NCBI RefSeq assembly: GCF_003286085.1
Contig: NW_020825312.1
Location: forward strand, 5,270,001-5,334,000
DNA: 64,000 bases
Source of the DNA: Drosophila persimilis
Taxonomy: Eukaryota; Arthropoda; Insecta; Diptera; Drosophilidae
Direction: 5' to 3'
Below the pieces are notes generated by a model that saw only the letters and a program-made list of their open reading frames with translations, ran no database searches and was not told the DNA's origin. Positions 25,271 to 38,513 of this stretch are shown here, one piece after another. The position numbers were made by a program, and so were the translations under genes. Numbering within the stretch: position 1 is the stretch's first letter; the number at the start of each line of letters is the position of its first letter.

Positions 25271-27502
25271 CCAGAGGAGGGGCTTCTACGTTCTGTGACA
25301 AATTAAGTTGGCAGCAAATAAGATATTTTTATAGGTGCCCTGGGGATTTGTTTATGGCGAAGAGTTGGAAATGAGCTACGACAAAACTATTTCATTTGGA
25401 AGCTGGCGGACGTTGTTTTTGAAGCGGAATCTCCTGATGGCTGGCATCTTCACTTGATCACAATGTTTTCCAGTTATAATGGGATTATATTAACTTTACG
25501 GTTCTATACCTCTTCATTTTTTTCTAACCATGCAAGAAAAAAAAAATTCCCTAAATAGGAAGAAAAAACGCTGCAAACATTTTAATCAAATTTGGCAAAG
25601 TGTGTGTCTAAATTGGCAGACATACGAGTAGGTCTGCTCCCCCATGGAGCTACACCACCTCTGGGTCTCCACACATGTCGTAATTTGCACCAAGCCAATT
25701 TGCGTCTGCCTTTGAACTTGGCTCAACAAATTTTAACCCCTCGGTCGCAGAAGATTCTCCCTCCCTCGACGACAGGACTTCGCTCTGTGAGAAAAATGAT
25801 AAGATGACAGCCCCATGAAAAAGGCAACTAAGTAACGGGCAAAAATATGGTAGCTCATTTTTTAATATTTTTTTTTTTCAGATTTTTGGTGGGGCAGACA
25901 GTTGGCAAACAGAAGCCAGCCAGGCAGCCAGCCAGCCAGCAGAGGAACGTATAGATAGAAATGGAGAGCAGCACCTGTAAAATTTTTGTTTGCTGCCCCA
26001 AAAAGACTCAATAAAAATGTAGACGTGGCAAGCAAAAGGTGCAGAAGGGAGGGGGACTGGTGGGCGCTCGTAGGAGCTTCTGGGAATGGGAATGCAGAGT
26101 AATGCCAGTGTGTCTGCCACACGTAGCCTTTGACATTGGCTTCGCTAATGAGCGAGCACTTTGACAAACTGCGACTCGGCACTCAACACTCGGCACTGAA
26201 CTTGTGGCAATCTGGAGCGGAGCAGGGCTGAATGACTGTATAAGAATAATGCAATTACGAGAAGCATACCTACACACACTCATACTTGCTCGTTGCGTAT
26301 AAAATAAAAAAATTAAAAAGTTTAAATTGAAACGGCCAAAGAAGTTATTAACAAAGGAGGAGTATCTTTTATGTGACTTCATAGCTAGGACTAGGCACAA
26401 TCCAGGATTTGGATCAGGATCAGAATACATTGTACTCCTTTAACACATTTAACTTACATACTAATTTATCTAACTATAATATCTTTATTAGATTTTATCT
26501 ACCGATCCCAGAAAAATAAACACTTTTTAAAGAAAAAGCTTATATTTTTTGATTATTTTCAAGTTGGAGTATCCGTAATTATGAACCAGAAAGAACCGTG
26601 CGCCGAAGCCCTCAATGCCTTTGAAGAACTGGTGTTCCTTTGTCAGCTATTTGATATAGTGGATCATTCTGATCAAGAAGGTGTGTTTGCAAGTATAAAC
26701 ATACGATTATGTAAATAAATAAACCCTTTTCATGGGTATAAAGACAATTACAGCTTATAGTAAGCCAGCTTACACTGCATAATTTATAAAAGACTAAATC
26801 AAAGGAAAGGTATGTATCATAGATCAAAAGTCAAACAAGGTATTTCAGAATGCTCATCCAATCCAAAATAATTGACCAAGTTTATTCGTTACACTATATG
26901 AGAGTGCGGCAAAAACTAGGCCTGGTTGAGTAGGCCCTATTTAGCAATGGTTTTTGGGGACTTTCGCTTTGGTAACTTTGCGGAGACATAATTAAAAAAA
27001 AAATTAAAAAAAGCAACCCAAGCTGTCACTGAAATGAAGGCGACCTCAATCCACTATCAATGGACAATCCATAAATAATTGGGAAATGAGACAGCTCGAT
27101 CTGAAAAACAATTCAAAACCTCTTTGGGTTAGAGAAATGGAATGATTGAGGGTAGAGAAAACCAGGGTTAACCCATTAGTATGGTTTAGTGGGATTGGTT
27201 AACGGTTCTTGGAGTATTTCGAAGCATCAAAAATTAATGCAAAAATAAATATAAATAATAAAGTAATACACCGTTAAATAATCCGAAAACCAACACCATT
27301 AATAAACTGAATGAGCGAAGGACATCGAGGACAGCGGAGCACGAAGGACTCGCCAGCCAACACAAAATGAAATATTGGCAAATAAAAAGATTTTGACGCT
27401 GAATTTTAAAACAAGTGGCACGTACCATAGCGACAGAGAGAGAGAGAGAGAGAGAGAGGGGGAGTCCTGCTGCTGGTCGTGGTCCTCGTTCTCATCCAAC
27501 CC

Positions 27503-27540
27503 CTGGACCAGGACCAGGACCAAGACCAGGACCAGGACTC
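27503..27540. repeat. (GGACCA)n array
   Basis: Six units of GGACCA/AGACCA. This is the reverse-complement class of the GGTCCT array near 22.6 kb. Confidence 0.85.
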
Positions 27541-29373
27541 AAATTCAAAATCGCATTTATTATACTTACATTCCAAGTTTTCCGCCCCGCACCGCCCCGC
27601 CCCGACTCAACCCAGCCCGCGTCGCCCCGCTCCGTACGTTTGTCAAATATTTATTCTTTGGATTGGATCGCAGGATTTACTTATTAGCATGCGCATGCCA
27701 CAGCCCGAAAAAGGTCCTGGTCCCGTGTACCGGGTCCCGAGCTGCGAGTCCTTGGTTCTTGGACCGCCGCTAACGAATGACGACAACAACATGAACAGCG
27801 AAAAAGGGACTCGGGAAAGGAAAGGAAACGGAAATAGGCTAAAGAGCACGTGAAAAGTAGCTGGGCCATTGGATAGGGCATACCTGAAGTGTGAAGTGTC
27901 GGTATGGAGTGGTGCGGTGCGGTGCGGTGTGGCGTAGAGTGAAGTAGAGGTGGAGGTGGAGTGGAGATGGAGTGTCCTCTAGGCAACTTGTCAATCGTCC
28001 TGACGCACTAGCCAAAATCAATTGTGGACAGACTAGCAGACAGATTGAGAAGTGGAAGACATGAAACGGAGCTGGAGCTGGAGCAGGACTAGGAGCAGGA
28101 GCAGCTCCGGCAGAAGGAGGAGTACCAATTATCAATTAGCTAAAATGGCAAAATGAGTGAGTATCAGAGCGAAAGTTGAGAGGAGCAGAGGAGGAAATAC
28201 CAGGGAGGGGAAGAAGCGAGACGAGGATAATATGCAAAAAGCAGAAGGGCCCCGAAGAAGAAGCAGCCCAGCACGAGACGGGCCCCAGCAAGCAGCAGCA
28301 TCATCATCAACCAGCAGGACTAAGACCAGCACCAGGGCCAGAGCCCCAATCAGAATGACTTCCAAAATGGTGTCGCTATTGCTGCCATTTCCTCTATTCT
28401 TCTTGCTCTCGAGCTGCCATCTCCTTCAACAAATCTCGCAGCCGTGTCCTCGGCTCCTCAGTCGATGCTTATTTAATTATGGAACCATCTGTGCTCGCTT
28501 TGGATGGTGCTTTGATTTTACGCTTTTTGAACATTTTTCTCAGAGCTCCCCTCCCGTTTACCACAATGGCCTCCTTACCATCCTCAGACACACATCTCCT
28601 TGGTAGACATACATATATCTAAAAAGAGAGTTTTGCATCGCGACTTTCGTTTTAGTATTTGGTTCGTTAATTTCATTGTTTTTCGCATAATATTCGCTGG
28701 CGAATAAAACAAAATCCTCATCTGGGCAATAAAATCGGTATTTTGTGCATCAGAAACAAACCTTAATTTTGTTGATAGATCATACATAATGGATGGAATG
28801 GAAACTTATGACAAATACTTTTCCCTTTATTATATTTCCCAAAGCCTTTCTTTAGACTATTTTAAGCATTCAATCAGATGTCTTCCTTTTTTGCCCAGCC
28901 CACCAAACTGTGTCTCTTGAACCGACCTCAATTAAAGCCGTGAACCCGTGCTGGCCTCCCTTTCAGGGCTGTTAAATGTTTCTTTGGGAGCCCACGACAG
29001 ACGCCATCTTCTCTTTTATTTATATGTTTTCGGGTGTACAAATAGAAAAAATGTTGACGCCAGTTTTCAATTTATTTTCCAATTTGACCCCGCTCCCCTT
29101 CCCACCTCTAACTGTTGCCCATGTCCCATTCATCAATGTCCTCTGAAGAAAAGGCAACAGCCAAAAAACTTCAACGATTAACGTGTTAAATTAAAAAAAA
29201 AAAAACCAAAATAAAAGTGAAAGACTGAAAGACTGAAATGAAAATTCACCAAACAAGGAGCGGCAGGCAAATTTAATTTAACAAGTGACACCTCAATTGA
29301 TTTTGGGCTCGTTCTAGGCATATTTTGTGATATGTCCCAAGGCAAATTTGATTTTTTCTGCTTCCAAATACAG

Positions 29374-29413
29374 ATACAGACGCACACACACCTTGATTGA
29401 CACAATGGCTCAG
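29374..29413 (+). other. Candidate start-codon micro-exon (MAQ)
   Basis: An acceptor-like tract (TTTTTTCTGCTTCCAAATACAG) is followed by 40 bases that contain an ATG in a very good fly context (GACACAATGG). They end ATG GCT CAG|GTAATT, an acceptable donor. If used, it would supply only Met-Ala-Gln before splicing. The evidence is sequence signals only. Confidence 0.2.
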
Positions 29414-31378
29414 GTAATTCTCAATCAAACGTCAATCAACGGCGGTTAAGTCGTTCGAGATTGTCAAAGAGAAAATTCTGACAGGGCTCTGGCTGTCTGT
29501 CTGTCTGTCTGCTGGTTCCCCACGAACAAAATTAAACTAACCAAATGCCTGCTGTGGCAATTTGTTAAAGCGGTTTTCCAGCGGATATCACGTGCGTTTT
29601 TTTTTTTTTTTGCCGGGTTTTCCCCACATCCAGCTAAGCGCATCCACATCGTTTCAAGACGATTTGACACGTTGATTGATCCGCTCATTGACTCAAAAAA
29701 TGGAAAGCCATAGCAAAGTCCTTCCCATCTCCGCATCTCTCCATCTCCTGTCGTTTCCTCTTTGGTTTTTTGCATGTGAGCACCCAGTGCGAATACCCAG
29801 GAATTTCTTAGACATTAAACAAAGTAACAGCTTCATGGAGCGTCGCGACGCTGTCATTAGTGGCAAGGAAGCACCCCATCCCACCCCACCCCACGCCACT
29901 CCACTTCTTTCTGCTGTGCAACTTCGCGGCATTTGCAAAATTATGGGGCAATTAACGCGACATAGACGCCACACGAGATCCACATTATCTAGCTGCCATA
30001 GGAACAGTCGGTCGTATAATCCGCCGATATCCTGTAGACACGGTTTGATTACCGACTACAGAGGTCGACTGGTTTAAAAGCAACCGTATCAACCGATCCC
30101 GCTCAAAATAAAGCAATCTTTGATGGATTTGACTTTTTATTTTACCTCGCCTGATTGCCTGAGCAGTGTGCGGTTTTCAATTTACATACCAATTAAAGCT
30201 ACAAAGGCCTAGGCTCGTGCTAAAGCAATCTCTATGACAGATTGAGGTACGCACTGGACTGCCGATGGAGCTGCGGATGGAGACTCGTTCTGCCGTTCGG
30301 CTCTGCCGTGATTTTGGCTTGGCGCAAAGTCAACCTCATGCATATTTCATCAATCGAATGTGTCGGGGCCTGGGTGAGAGGGTGTGTGTGTGTGTGTGTT
30401 ATGCGTGACACGACGCACCTAGCATTCAGTGACACCCCTTGGTCCACCTCCAACCCCATTCCGACGCACTCTTTTCAATATTTCATGAGTATGGCGAGCG
30501 CCCAACATAATCAAGCACAACCAGCCTCATCTCACTCGCATTTAAGCTAAAAGAAAATTTAAATATATGTGAAAAGCAAGAAATTTATATTCCAACATTA
30601 TTGTTATTTTTTCTACTTTATATTACTGTTTAGAATTATTTTTTATTGATGGAGAAACTTATTCTTCTCTAAAAAATCTTTGATAAATTTATGTGTGCCT
30701 CACTATTCATACACCTATCGTTTTAATCATAGTCGTTGCTCAGCCGAAATTTGTAGCTGAGTGTAAGTACGCCACGGACCCACACACATGCAAATACACA
30801 GCGACAGAGACGGCTGCTACATGCACACACATTGAGTTGGAGCTATTTTTGCATATATGCATACATACATACATATATGTACATGTATATGTATGCATGA
30901 TTCGGTTTATTAGATTCGTACAAAGGCACACAATATGCCTGTCTGTCTGTCTGTGGGGTTGTGTCTGCGGGTGTGTGTGTGTGTGTGTGGGATACGGGTT
31001 GTGCCCTGCCCTTGGCCAACAGTCAGACAGAGTGCCCCATCCCTCTGTCTCTCTCTGTCTCACTCTGTCTACGGCTCTGTGTGTTTCTGTGGGTAAATTC
31101 AATTACAATATTTGCGCTGATATCGCCGTTTGTTTTTTTGCTCGCTGCTTTTGTTCGAGTATTCATATTTATTGTACAGAATTTTAAATTGCTATATTTA
31201 CATTGCTAATTTCCACACACAGGCTCGTGAGCATGAGCAGACATTGCAATAGTATATGTGGGCCGCATTTGGTGGGGCAAAATTTTGCATTCGCCAGTCG
31301 AAAAATTGCAGACCAATTAATTGACAAAGTTCATTGTAGGCTCCCTTTTTTGTGGGTCACCTCGGTCCGCGAGAAGGC

Positions 31379-31458
31379 CGGAGAGGCAGAAGCCCGGAGA
31401 GGCAGAAGCCCGGAGAGGCAGAAGCCCGGAGAGGCAGAAGCCTGGAGAGGCAGAGAGG
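31379..31458. repeat. 16-bp tandem repeat, five units
   Basis: Units of CGGAGAGGCAGAAGCC follow one another from 31379 to about 31442: four essentially identical units and a fifth diverged unit (TGGAGAGGCAGAGAGG). The near identity points to recent expansion. It contains the GAGGCA word common in this region. Confidence 0.95.
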
Positions 31459-32499
31459 ATAGATAAATCATTTCTGTCCGTTAAACGCGAACATTCAATA
31501 TTTAAACATGGTTCCGTGGCTTTTCCGAGGGGGCTTTTGTTTGGGCTTTCCACTGTGGTCCGCTGGAGTTTGTCTCATTGAAATAGTTTGTCCAATGCAT
31601 TAGTGTGTCTGCATGTGAGTGTATTGTTGACTGTGTGGGTGTGTTATGGCTTGTATGTGGCATGTGACTGTCAATTTTTATGGCTGCCTGCTGTGTTGCT
31701 GCTGCTGGACGCGCATTGTGGTGTGGCAAGGCCATCACAATTTAAATTATCCCTAAACCTTATTTGAAAACGTTTTGGAAATGGTTTTTGCTGCCCCGAA
31801 GTTTCGTTTTCTATGCCATTTTTCAATTTGTTGCGTTTTTCCCGCAGGCAGCAATTAAATTATTATCTAAAAATTAAAGAAAACATACGAAAATCGTAAT
31901 GAATATGTTTCCCGAAAATTTCTTTATGGATTGTCAAAATAAAGGAAAAGATAATGTAATATTAATTACAGAAAAACCATAGACACGTAAATGGTTCAAT
32001 CATTTCATCGATTACTGAAAATATAAAAATTAAAAAAATGGAAGAATGTATTTCTGGGAGAAAAATCTAGGGCTAGCCTATTGGGCTTGTATCTTTCCAT
32101 ATAAGATTACATTCCTTACTGCTTACTCGTTATTCGTTAATCGCTACTCGTTACTCGGTTGCTTATTATTATTAACGATTTAGAATCTAGGTACGAGTGT
32201 GTTTCAATTCGGTAAAATAAGCAAATATGTTGAAGAATCTATGTAAAAACGAATGTCAAGTAGGTATTCGGACTACAATTTACTATTCACTGAAGTCCAC
32301 AGGCTCGTTACTTCCACTTAATGAAAAAGCTTGAGGTAATCGAGGATAATAAAGATTTTGGAGCTTTGGACTTTTGAATGCTTCGATGGTTTGAATGCTT
32401 GAGAACGTGTAGAATGTGGGATACTAGGAATTATTGGAAATAGACACGAGAATCCTAGGTTTGAGCTGACGACCAATAAATTACTATCCCAATAACCGG

Positions 32500-32600
32500 C
32501 GAATATATCGGTGCTCAGAGAGTATTGGGGTACCTCAGATACGTGTATATGTATGTAACAGCCAGAAGGAAGCGTTTCCTAGCCCAGTAGCATCTTGAAA
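32500..32600 (+). mobile_element. DINE-like 5' shard
   Basis: The words TGCTCAGAGAGTATTGGGGT and TGTAACAGCCAGAAGGAAGC, then GTTTCCTAGCCC, parallel the 5' section of the element at 13.95 kb and the reverse copy near 54.0 kb. The rest of the element is absent. Confidence 0.5.
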
Positions 32601-33225
32601 ATTACGCAAAAATGTTCGCCAAATGTTTGACTGCATTTGCTTGAATTTGTTCAACTTTATACAAATTTCCCATTGATATTTCATTAGCAAAAACCAACAG
32701 TTTGCGCCCAATTTTGCGCCCAAACATCTAGCAACAAAAAAGTTTAAACAAAAGCTCGTAAACATTGCATTTACTTTAACCCAAAAAAAAAAGAAACGAA
32801 ACGGAACAGAACTTCCCGAAAAATAAATAAAAATGTGTTAAAAAAAAACGTTGCCTACATTTGAGGGCGGAAAACAAATTATATTTATTTAACAAAAAGC
32901 CATTCCGAAATTGGTGGAAAATAACAAACAATAACAATAACAAAACAAACCATTAGTAACTTTTCCAGTTAGGCAGATGGTAAGGAAACGCTCTCCACAT
33001 AACGCATTCGCAACGTTGCCAGCCTGCGAATAGAACAATTTACATGAGGCCAAAGAGTGAAAAGTTTTCATGGACAATGAGATATTGGCCAGCGTTCATT
33101 GTTGGCTCTGTTGTTGCTCTTGTCGTCGCCGCTAGATAATAAATGACCGGCCATTAAATTGCAATTAAAAGCTCATATGTGCGCATAAACTTTACGTCAG
33201 CCAGCCAGCCAGCCAGTATGCTATC

Positions 33226-33264
33226 CGACCCCGACCCCGACCCCACCCCGGCACCGGCACCGCC
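33226..33264. repeat. GACCCC/GGCACC hexamer array
   Basis: Short C-rich hexamer array of about six units, noncoding. Confidence 0.8.
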
Positions 33265-34773
33265 TTCTCGATCTGCCAAAAAATTTGCCTATGGCCAAAT
33301 GACCATTAATGGACCAGACCAGACCGGAGCAGAGGCCGAAGTGGTAGCAGCAGGAGTAAGTGCTGGGTCCATCCATGGCCAGGATAATAGCCCGTATAAT
33401 AGTAAATTTAACAGTTGGTTGGACGTTTTGCGAAGCGTCGAGCTCGAATAGAGGTAGCCTGTTTCTGGTAAACAAATTACGCGACCCCACCGACTCTTCG
33501 CACAAAGAGAAACTCGACGAAAAATTGGCGCATGGTGCTGCTCAAAGCGATAACTTTTCTTACATAATTGACATAGTGTATACGCAACTGTGCATTATGC
33601 AACTGCCAAAGTAAGCAGCTTCCACAAGCACAAGCACACCCCCAACCCCACCGCCACCGCCACCCACTCAGTGTGCATCGCTAGCCGCCCCTCTGCTTCT
33701 ACTCGTACGAGTATGTGTGGGGGGCAGTCAATTAGAAAATATGCATTGTACATAATTAAGATTTATATACACATACACACACACACACACAGACGGGCGC
33801 GCACACACACATAGAGAGAACAACAGTCAATACCGAATGGGTATGGCTTCCGCATAGAAGCTGCAATGTGAAGGACTCGAAGCGGGCACGGATCATCGCT
33901 TTAGGGCCGGCCCGTTTCATGAATACGCTACGGATACATTTCAATATAATATCCATGTTCATATATTGTACAATTATTTCAAATAATTAATCAATTAATT
34001 AATACTTTATTTTCGTCAGATATTTAAAACGCTACGATGTTGTGGTTTGCTCTACGGAAATAGGCTAAAGTATCAAGTATTTTATTGGGAAATAAAAAGA
34101 GCTGAAAGTGGCGCAATGTAAATATAATATCAGCTTTACAGCCTACATATTTCGGTGCGAATGCAACGTTCCACCAAGTTCGACGTAGGGTGGTGGGGAG
34201 AAGGGGGGTAGTTTGGGGAAAAAGGAACGCTTAGCCGCCAACTGTATGCAAATTTCCATTAGCCATGCAAACGCAAAACTAGCCGCCATTTATCTGTCTA
34301 ACAGCGGGAACGGCCAAGAGAAGCGAGCAGGGGGGACTCAGTCGGCCTGGCAGTAGTTGAAATTTACTGCCCTGCCCCTTACCAAGCGCACCCGGAGTGG
34401 TGCAGTGGAAAGCCCAGCAACAAGAGGAGCGGCAGCAGAATGGAATGTTGCAAGTTGGCAATATGCATACGCATTTTATGCGATGCAGCAAATGATATAG
34501 ATTGGGGCACAGGGGCCCAGCGACAGCGGGGGGAGCACGAGATACCGAGGCACAAGGAGATGTGGCAGATGTGGGGCTGCGGGTCATTTCAGTGGAAATT
34601 TTATTGAAAGCCAGCAAAGCGCTCAATGGACCAGCTAATGGCGTTAGTTGGCCCAAGTGGTCAAAAGGCAAGGGCAGACCGAGAGAACTCTGTGAAGTAG
34701 CTTAAAAAAGTTAAATGAAAAGCAGCTGCCATACAATCTATCTTGTTCTTCCTCCTTCTAATTCTATTTATAG

Positions 34774-34820
34774 TTCGGACTCTTCCAGCCTACCCAAAGT
34801 AAAGGACCAAAATGGTCTTG
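34774..34820 (+). other. Candidate 47-nt micro-exon with strong splice sites
   Basis: This is the best isolated exon-like segment in the left 47 kb. A long pyrimidine tract with a CTAAT branch-point-like word leads to a TATAG acceptor. Then come 47 bases ending ATG GTC TTG|GTAAGT, a perfect donor. Two frames are open: SDSSSLPKVKDQNGL and FGLFQPTQSKGPKWS. It could be an internal coding micro-exon, or a leader exon whose ATG begins M-V-L. The parent gene is unknown; it would be on the plus strand. Confidence 0.35.
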
Positions 34821-34939
34821 GTAAGTGCTTTAGTTTCCAACTTTCTTCTTCGTCTTTATGTATGTATGTACATATATCCGCTACCTAGTGAAACATTCGG
34901 TTAATGTAACAGTACCCTCTTCAAAGGTTCAAAAAAATT

Positions 34940-35640
34940 TACTAACGATTTCTTGCAATTATATAATTTCTTTAACTTTGATGTGAAAAACTATTACGAT
35001 AAAGCAAAAATTCATTCAAAGAAATACATTCCTTTACTATTACCTCGTATAAGAAAACCTGATCTCGGCAAACGGTATAATTTATTACCCCTGAAATCGG
35101 GTGCGTACGTTAAGCACGTAAAATACCTCCGCGGATTTATAATAATGAAAAAAAATAAAATAAAAAACAGGACAGGCTTATATATATTTACAACAAATGC
35201 TTTACAGATAGACCTACCCAACTCCCACCTGAAAAACCACTGGTGATTTTGGTAACGTAACGTCAGGTCATAATCTGGCTTATATTTGTAAAACCGTACG
35301 CTCGATTGTTGTCATTTTTGTTTTGGTGAATATAGCGTTACGCAATTACCATTCAAACGTTATGATTTTTTTTCATTATGTTTTTTAACATTTTGTCTCA
35401 CGAGCGAAGCGTAAGACCAGAATGGAAACGCCTCTAGGTCGTTGCAGTACTAGCTATGTATGTACTTCATATGTAACGTGGCGGTATTACCATTTTGGAA
35501 CTAATAACGATGGCAAACAAGTAATTGGATTGAGAACGAAGAAAGCTCGTGAACATCCAACAACCTGCCAGCAGGCTCGTTACAAAGAGCATCAGAAGTC
35601 CTCTAAATATAGCACTAAAAACGATGCTGCGGCGATATAG
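34940..35640 (+). other. Unassigned AT-rich block with two decayed-looking frames
   Basis: Composition differs from the GC-richer flanks. One plus frame (34953-35246) reads lysine-rich with KSGAYVKHVKYLRGF; another (35422-35640) contains KKAREHPTTCQQARYKEHQK. I recognise neither. They may be parts of a transposon or a lost gene. There are no splice sites or start contexts that would make this a normal gene. Confidence 0.3.
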
Positions 35641-37269
35641 ACTTAGAGTATTACTGAGGAAAAGCAATAGGTTATATGAAATATCTTGAATACCTAGTGG
35701 AAGCTGCTGCGCCGAACAGTATGCTTTGTTTTCCTTCTTATATGTCAGCCATGGCCGGGTCAAATATGTCGCTTCCTAATATTGTTCTCAGTGTATTTTG
35801 ATCTGTAAGCTGGCAAAGAATTCTCGACAAGATTTTTCTCAGTGCTTTTTTATGATTTACCGTTTGTTTTTGTCCACTACTCGTCTTTTTGCTGTGTAGG
35901 GGAGAGATGACTCGCTCAGAGGATCAACAGAGACAAGAAGAAGAGAGTGCGCGTTGAGCATGTTCCTCTGCGGCAATGTGTGTGGGTTAGAAAGAGAAAG
36001 ATGATGGTAATTTCGTCGTAGACGTTGATTGTCTTTGAGGGATGGTTTGGCAATGCTCTGGGAGTCTGTCCAATGGACAATGGAAACAAACCGAATTCTA
36101 ATTAGAACCCGACACACACATATGGATACTCGTAGTATGTATGCCCAGATCACCGAGATTGAATAACTACATATATTATCCGAGTGATGAGTAAGCTGTA
36201 AAAAATCCTTTATTGGCTGGGAAATAAAGATTTATTTTTCACAGATGTCTTAATCATATTGCTGGCTTAAGAACTATCCAGATGCCAGTTTTAATTTTAT
36301 GTTTTCAGTAGAATTTTGTTTTGTTTTAAACTTCGTTTTAATTTCTCATTATTTTAATGCACATTCTTGGCGCTTTTGCTGCCATTATTTTGCCGGCACG
36401 GCGAATACTTAATCAGCTAGCCATCGCTTTCTGACCCTCTCCTCCTCCCACCCACTCCTCCCATCCTCCAGTCTCCATCCCGAATGCCGCTCATTGTTGC
36501 TGCCCCTGCCTCTGCCTCTGCCTCTGCCTCTACTGCTAGTGCAGTTTATTAAATATGCTTTTAGTTTTGCAACAGCTACGCCCACTTGGCCTGGATGCTG
36601 GGAGCCGACCAGGCGACCGTATGGCAATACATTCCGCCAAAGGCAGTTTAGTTATTAATATTTAATGCGTCTGCATTGCGCATAATTACGCTCCACAGAG
36701 GAAAGGAGAGCCAGAGAGCAGAATTATTTTTGGCAAGTTATTTATTTGGCCTTTGGCGGCAAAAATAGAGCTATTTCCTGCACTCCGCTGCCCCACAATC
36801 CGCCACATCATTTTTACATCGCCGGCGGCATGGCACGGATGGCTAAACGGGCAAAAATCATATTTCGTTGGTCCAAAGTCAAAGGTTTTTTATTAATAAA
36901 ACCGGGGAAAATGAGCAGATAAAGGGAAGTGGGAGGGAGATCTTGGCTATACACAATTTGAAATATAAATATTTACAATATTGCCTTAAAGTTTGCGTTA
37001 AAGAAAAGAAAGTCCCATTAATATGATTTCTTTTAGTGGAAACTGACAACAGCTGGCTTTTAGTTGGATTCATTATATCATTAACGAATTATTCATTATG
37101 TTTTTACTTTTTTAGATCTAATTTTCCATAGGCTTCTCACAAAAATCCCAGGCGAGCGTAAGGCGATGGGTTTCTATATTTATCTTTAAATATTTATGTA
37201 GGCTTCCTTTTATACTCTTATGATATGATTAAAAATTATTTAATTGTATTTAAAAATATTATCCATGAA
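35641..37269. other. Noncoding block, 35.6-37.3 kb
   Basis: No gene is recognised. It includes a CTGCCT array at 36502-36531 and AT-rich DNA towards the mariner relic. Confidence 0.6.
36502..36531. repeat. (CTGCCT)n array
   Basis: Five units of CTGCCT/CTGCCC, the same hexamer as near 840, 22.7 kb and 39.05 kb. Confidence 0.85.
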
Positions 37270-37500
37270 CACAAACAACTTTCATCAGCCTTTTTCGCCT
37301 CCGAAATTCGATGACCACGCACCTTTTTTTATAGGTCGGAACAAAAGGAAGTCTTTAGGCCTAAGGTCAGGGCAGTCAGACGGATGACCCACTGATTCAG
37401 TGATTTGGATGCTGTACTGTCGAATGAGGCGATTTATGAGAGCTCGAATTATCGTTGTAAAGTGCAATCAGTATTTGGAACAAAAACTTGAGCCCCACAA
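37270..37500 (-). mobile_element. Mariner-type transposase remnant
   Basis: On the minus strand one frame reads YNDNSSSHKS, like the mariner catalytic block HDNA..H. After frame changes another reads HPSDCPDLRPKDFLLFRPIK, like the family block PPYSPDLAPCDFFLF. The spacing between the two Asp codons is about 34 codons, as in the D,D34D mariner triad. Stops and at least one frameshift lie between them, so it is dead. Terminal repeats were not identified. Confidence 0.6.
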
Positions 37501-38513
37501 CATTTGTAAGTATGTGTGTGCCACTCAGACTGGGTCTACCCACTATTCTCAATCAAAAAAGATAAGATAAGGCAGTTATTGTTAGCCTGACTGGCTTTAA
37601 AACCCCCACACTATGAACCGTTGTTTTATTTGGGGTTCTTATGCATAGATCCATGATCCATAGCCGGCTTGAATAACCGCGACTGTATTCGACGAGATCC
37701 TGGCAACAGCCATTCACCGACAGAATCAACCTTCTTTGGCTGACTGTCAAAAGATCCGTCCTGACCCGGGTGCCACTATTGACCTCCTACACCCGTAAAA
37801 GAAATCGCTTTTAATTTGGATAATTTGGACATAATCATGCAAAAAATAGCCAAGAATAAGGACATAAACGGACAGCCCTTCTATAACTATCTACGCCTTA
37901 TGTCTTGACACACAATCTTTTGAATACGTTTTGTTTTTGACTTTCCTAATAAATGAATATCCAAACATTCAATGCGTTCCGCACTTTAATGCTCAAAAAT
38001 AAATTTAAAGCAAAAATATGTCTAAGCCTAAGACCTAAAATATCAACGACCCAAAAAATGGAAAGGCAAAACAAGAGCAAAATCCATTCAGCCAGGCTTT
38101 CTTTATTCCTTATAGGAAATGCAAAAAACAAAAAGTAAGAAAAAATCGTTGCCTCCCAACAAAATATTGCACAATTTCCATAAATCGAGCGGTCGTTTTT
38201 CCCCGCTCCCACACATGGCTGGGCAAAGGCGGAAAATGCAGCAACAGAAGTAGAAGAGCAGAAGAGCAGAAAAGCAGAGTGGCAGAGAGGCGGTGCGGCA
38301 GTGCGGCAAAGAGGCGAAAGCCTCACCAATAACAAAAGGCAGGCAAACTGTTGTTAAACTGTTGTTTAAACGCATTGGCAGTGGGGCAGGCCGAGTCGAG
38401 GGGTCGCGACGGGATGCGGGGGGTGCGGGGCAGCTCCATTCTCCATTGTGGCAGCCACAAGCTGAGCCACACACACGCAAGCGGGCAGGGCGGCGATCTA
38501 CTGCCGCATGCAT

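Larger units (their letters stand above)
24061..29373. other. Noncoding block, 24.1-29.4 kb
   Basis: No gene is recognised. It contains GGCTTT/GGCTCT and GGACCA hexamer arrays, a (GA)n run near 27434-27460, and a plus-strand frame near 28358-28606 that begins with a hydrophobic leader (MTSKMVSLLLPFPLFF) but has no support beyond that. Confidence 0.6.
29414..34773. other. Noncoding block, 29.4-34.8 kb
   Basis: No gene is recognised. It contains AC/GT runs near 30385-30400 and 30975-30990, the 16-bp tandem repeat at 31.4 kb, a DINE-like shard at 32.5 kb, a GACCCC/GGCACC array at 33.23 kb and CAGC-rich DNA near 34.4 kb. Confidence 0.6.

Noticed and set aside
28157..28606. 149-codon plus frame with a hydrophobic leader from an internal ATG
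   Set aside because: The leader looks like a signal peptide, but the start context is poor, the rest has no domain, and nearby frames are also open.
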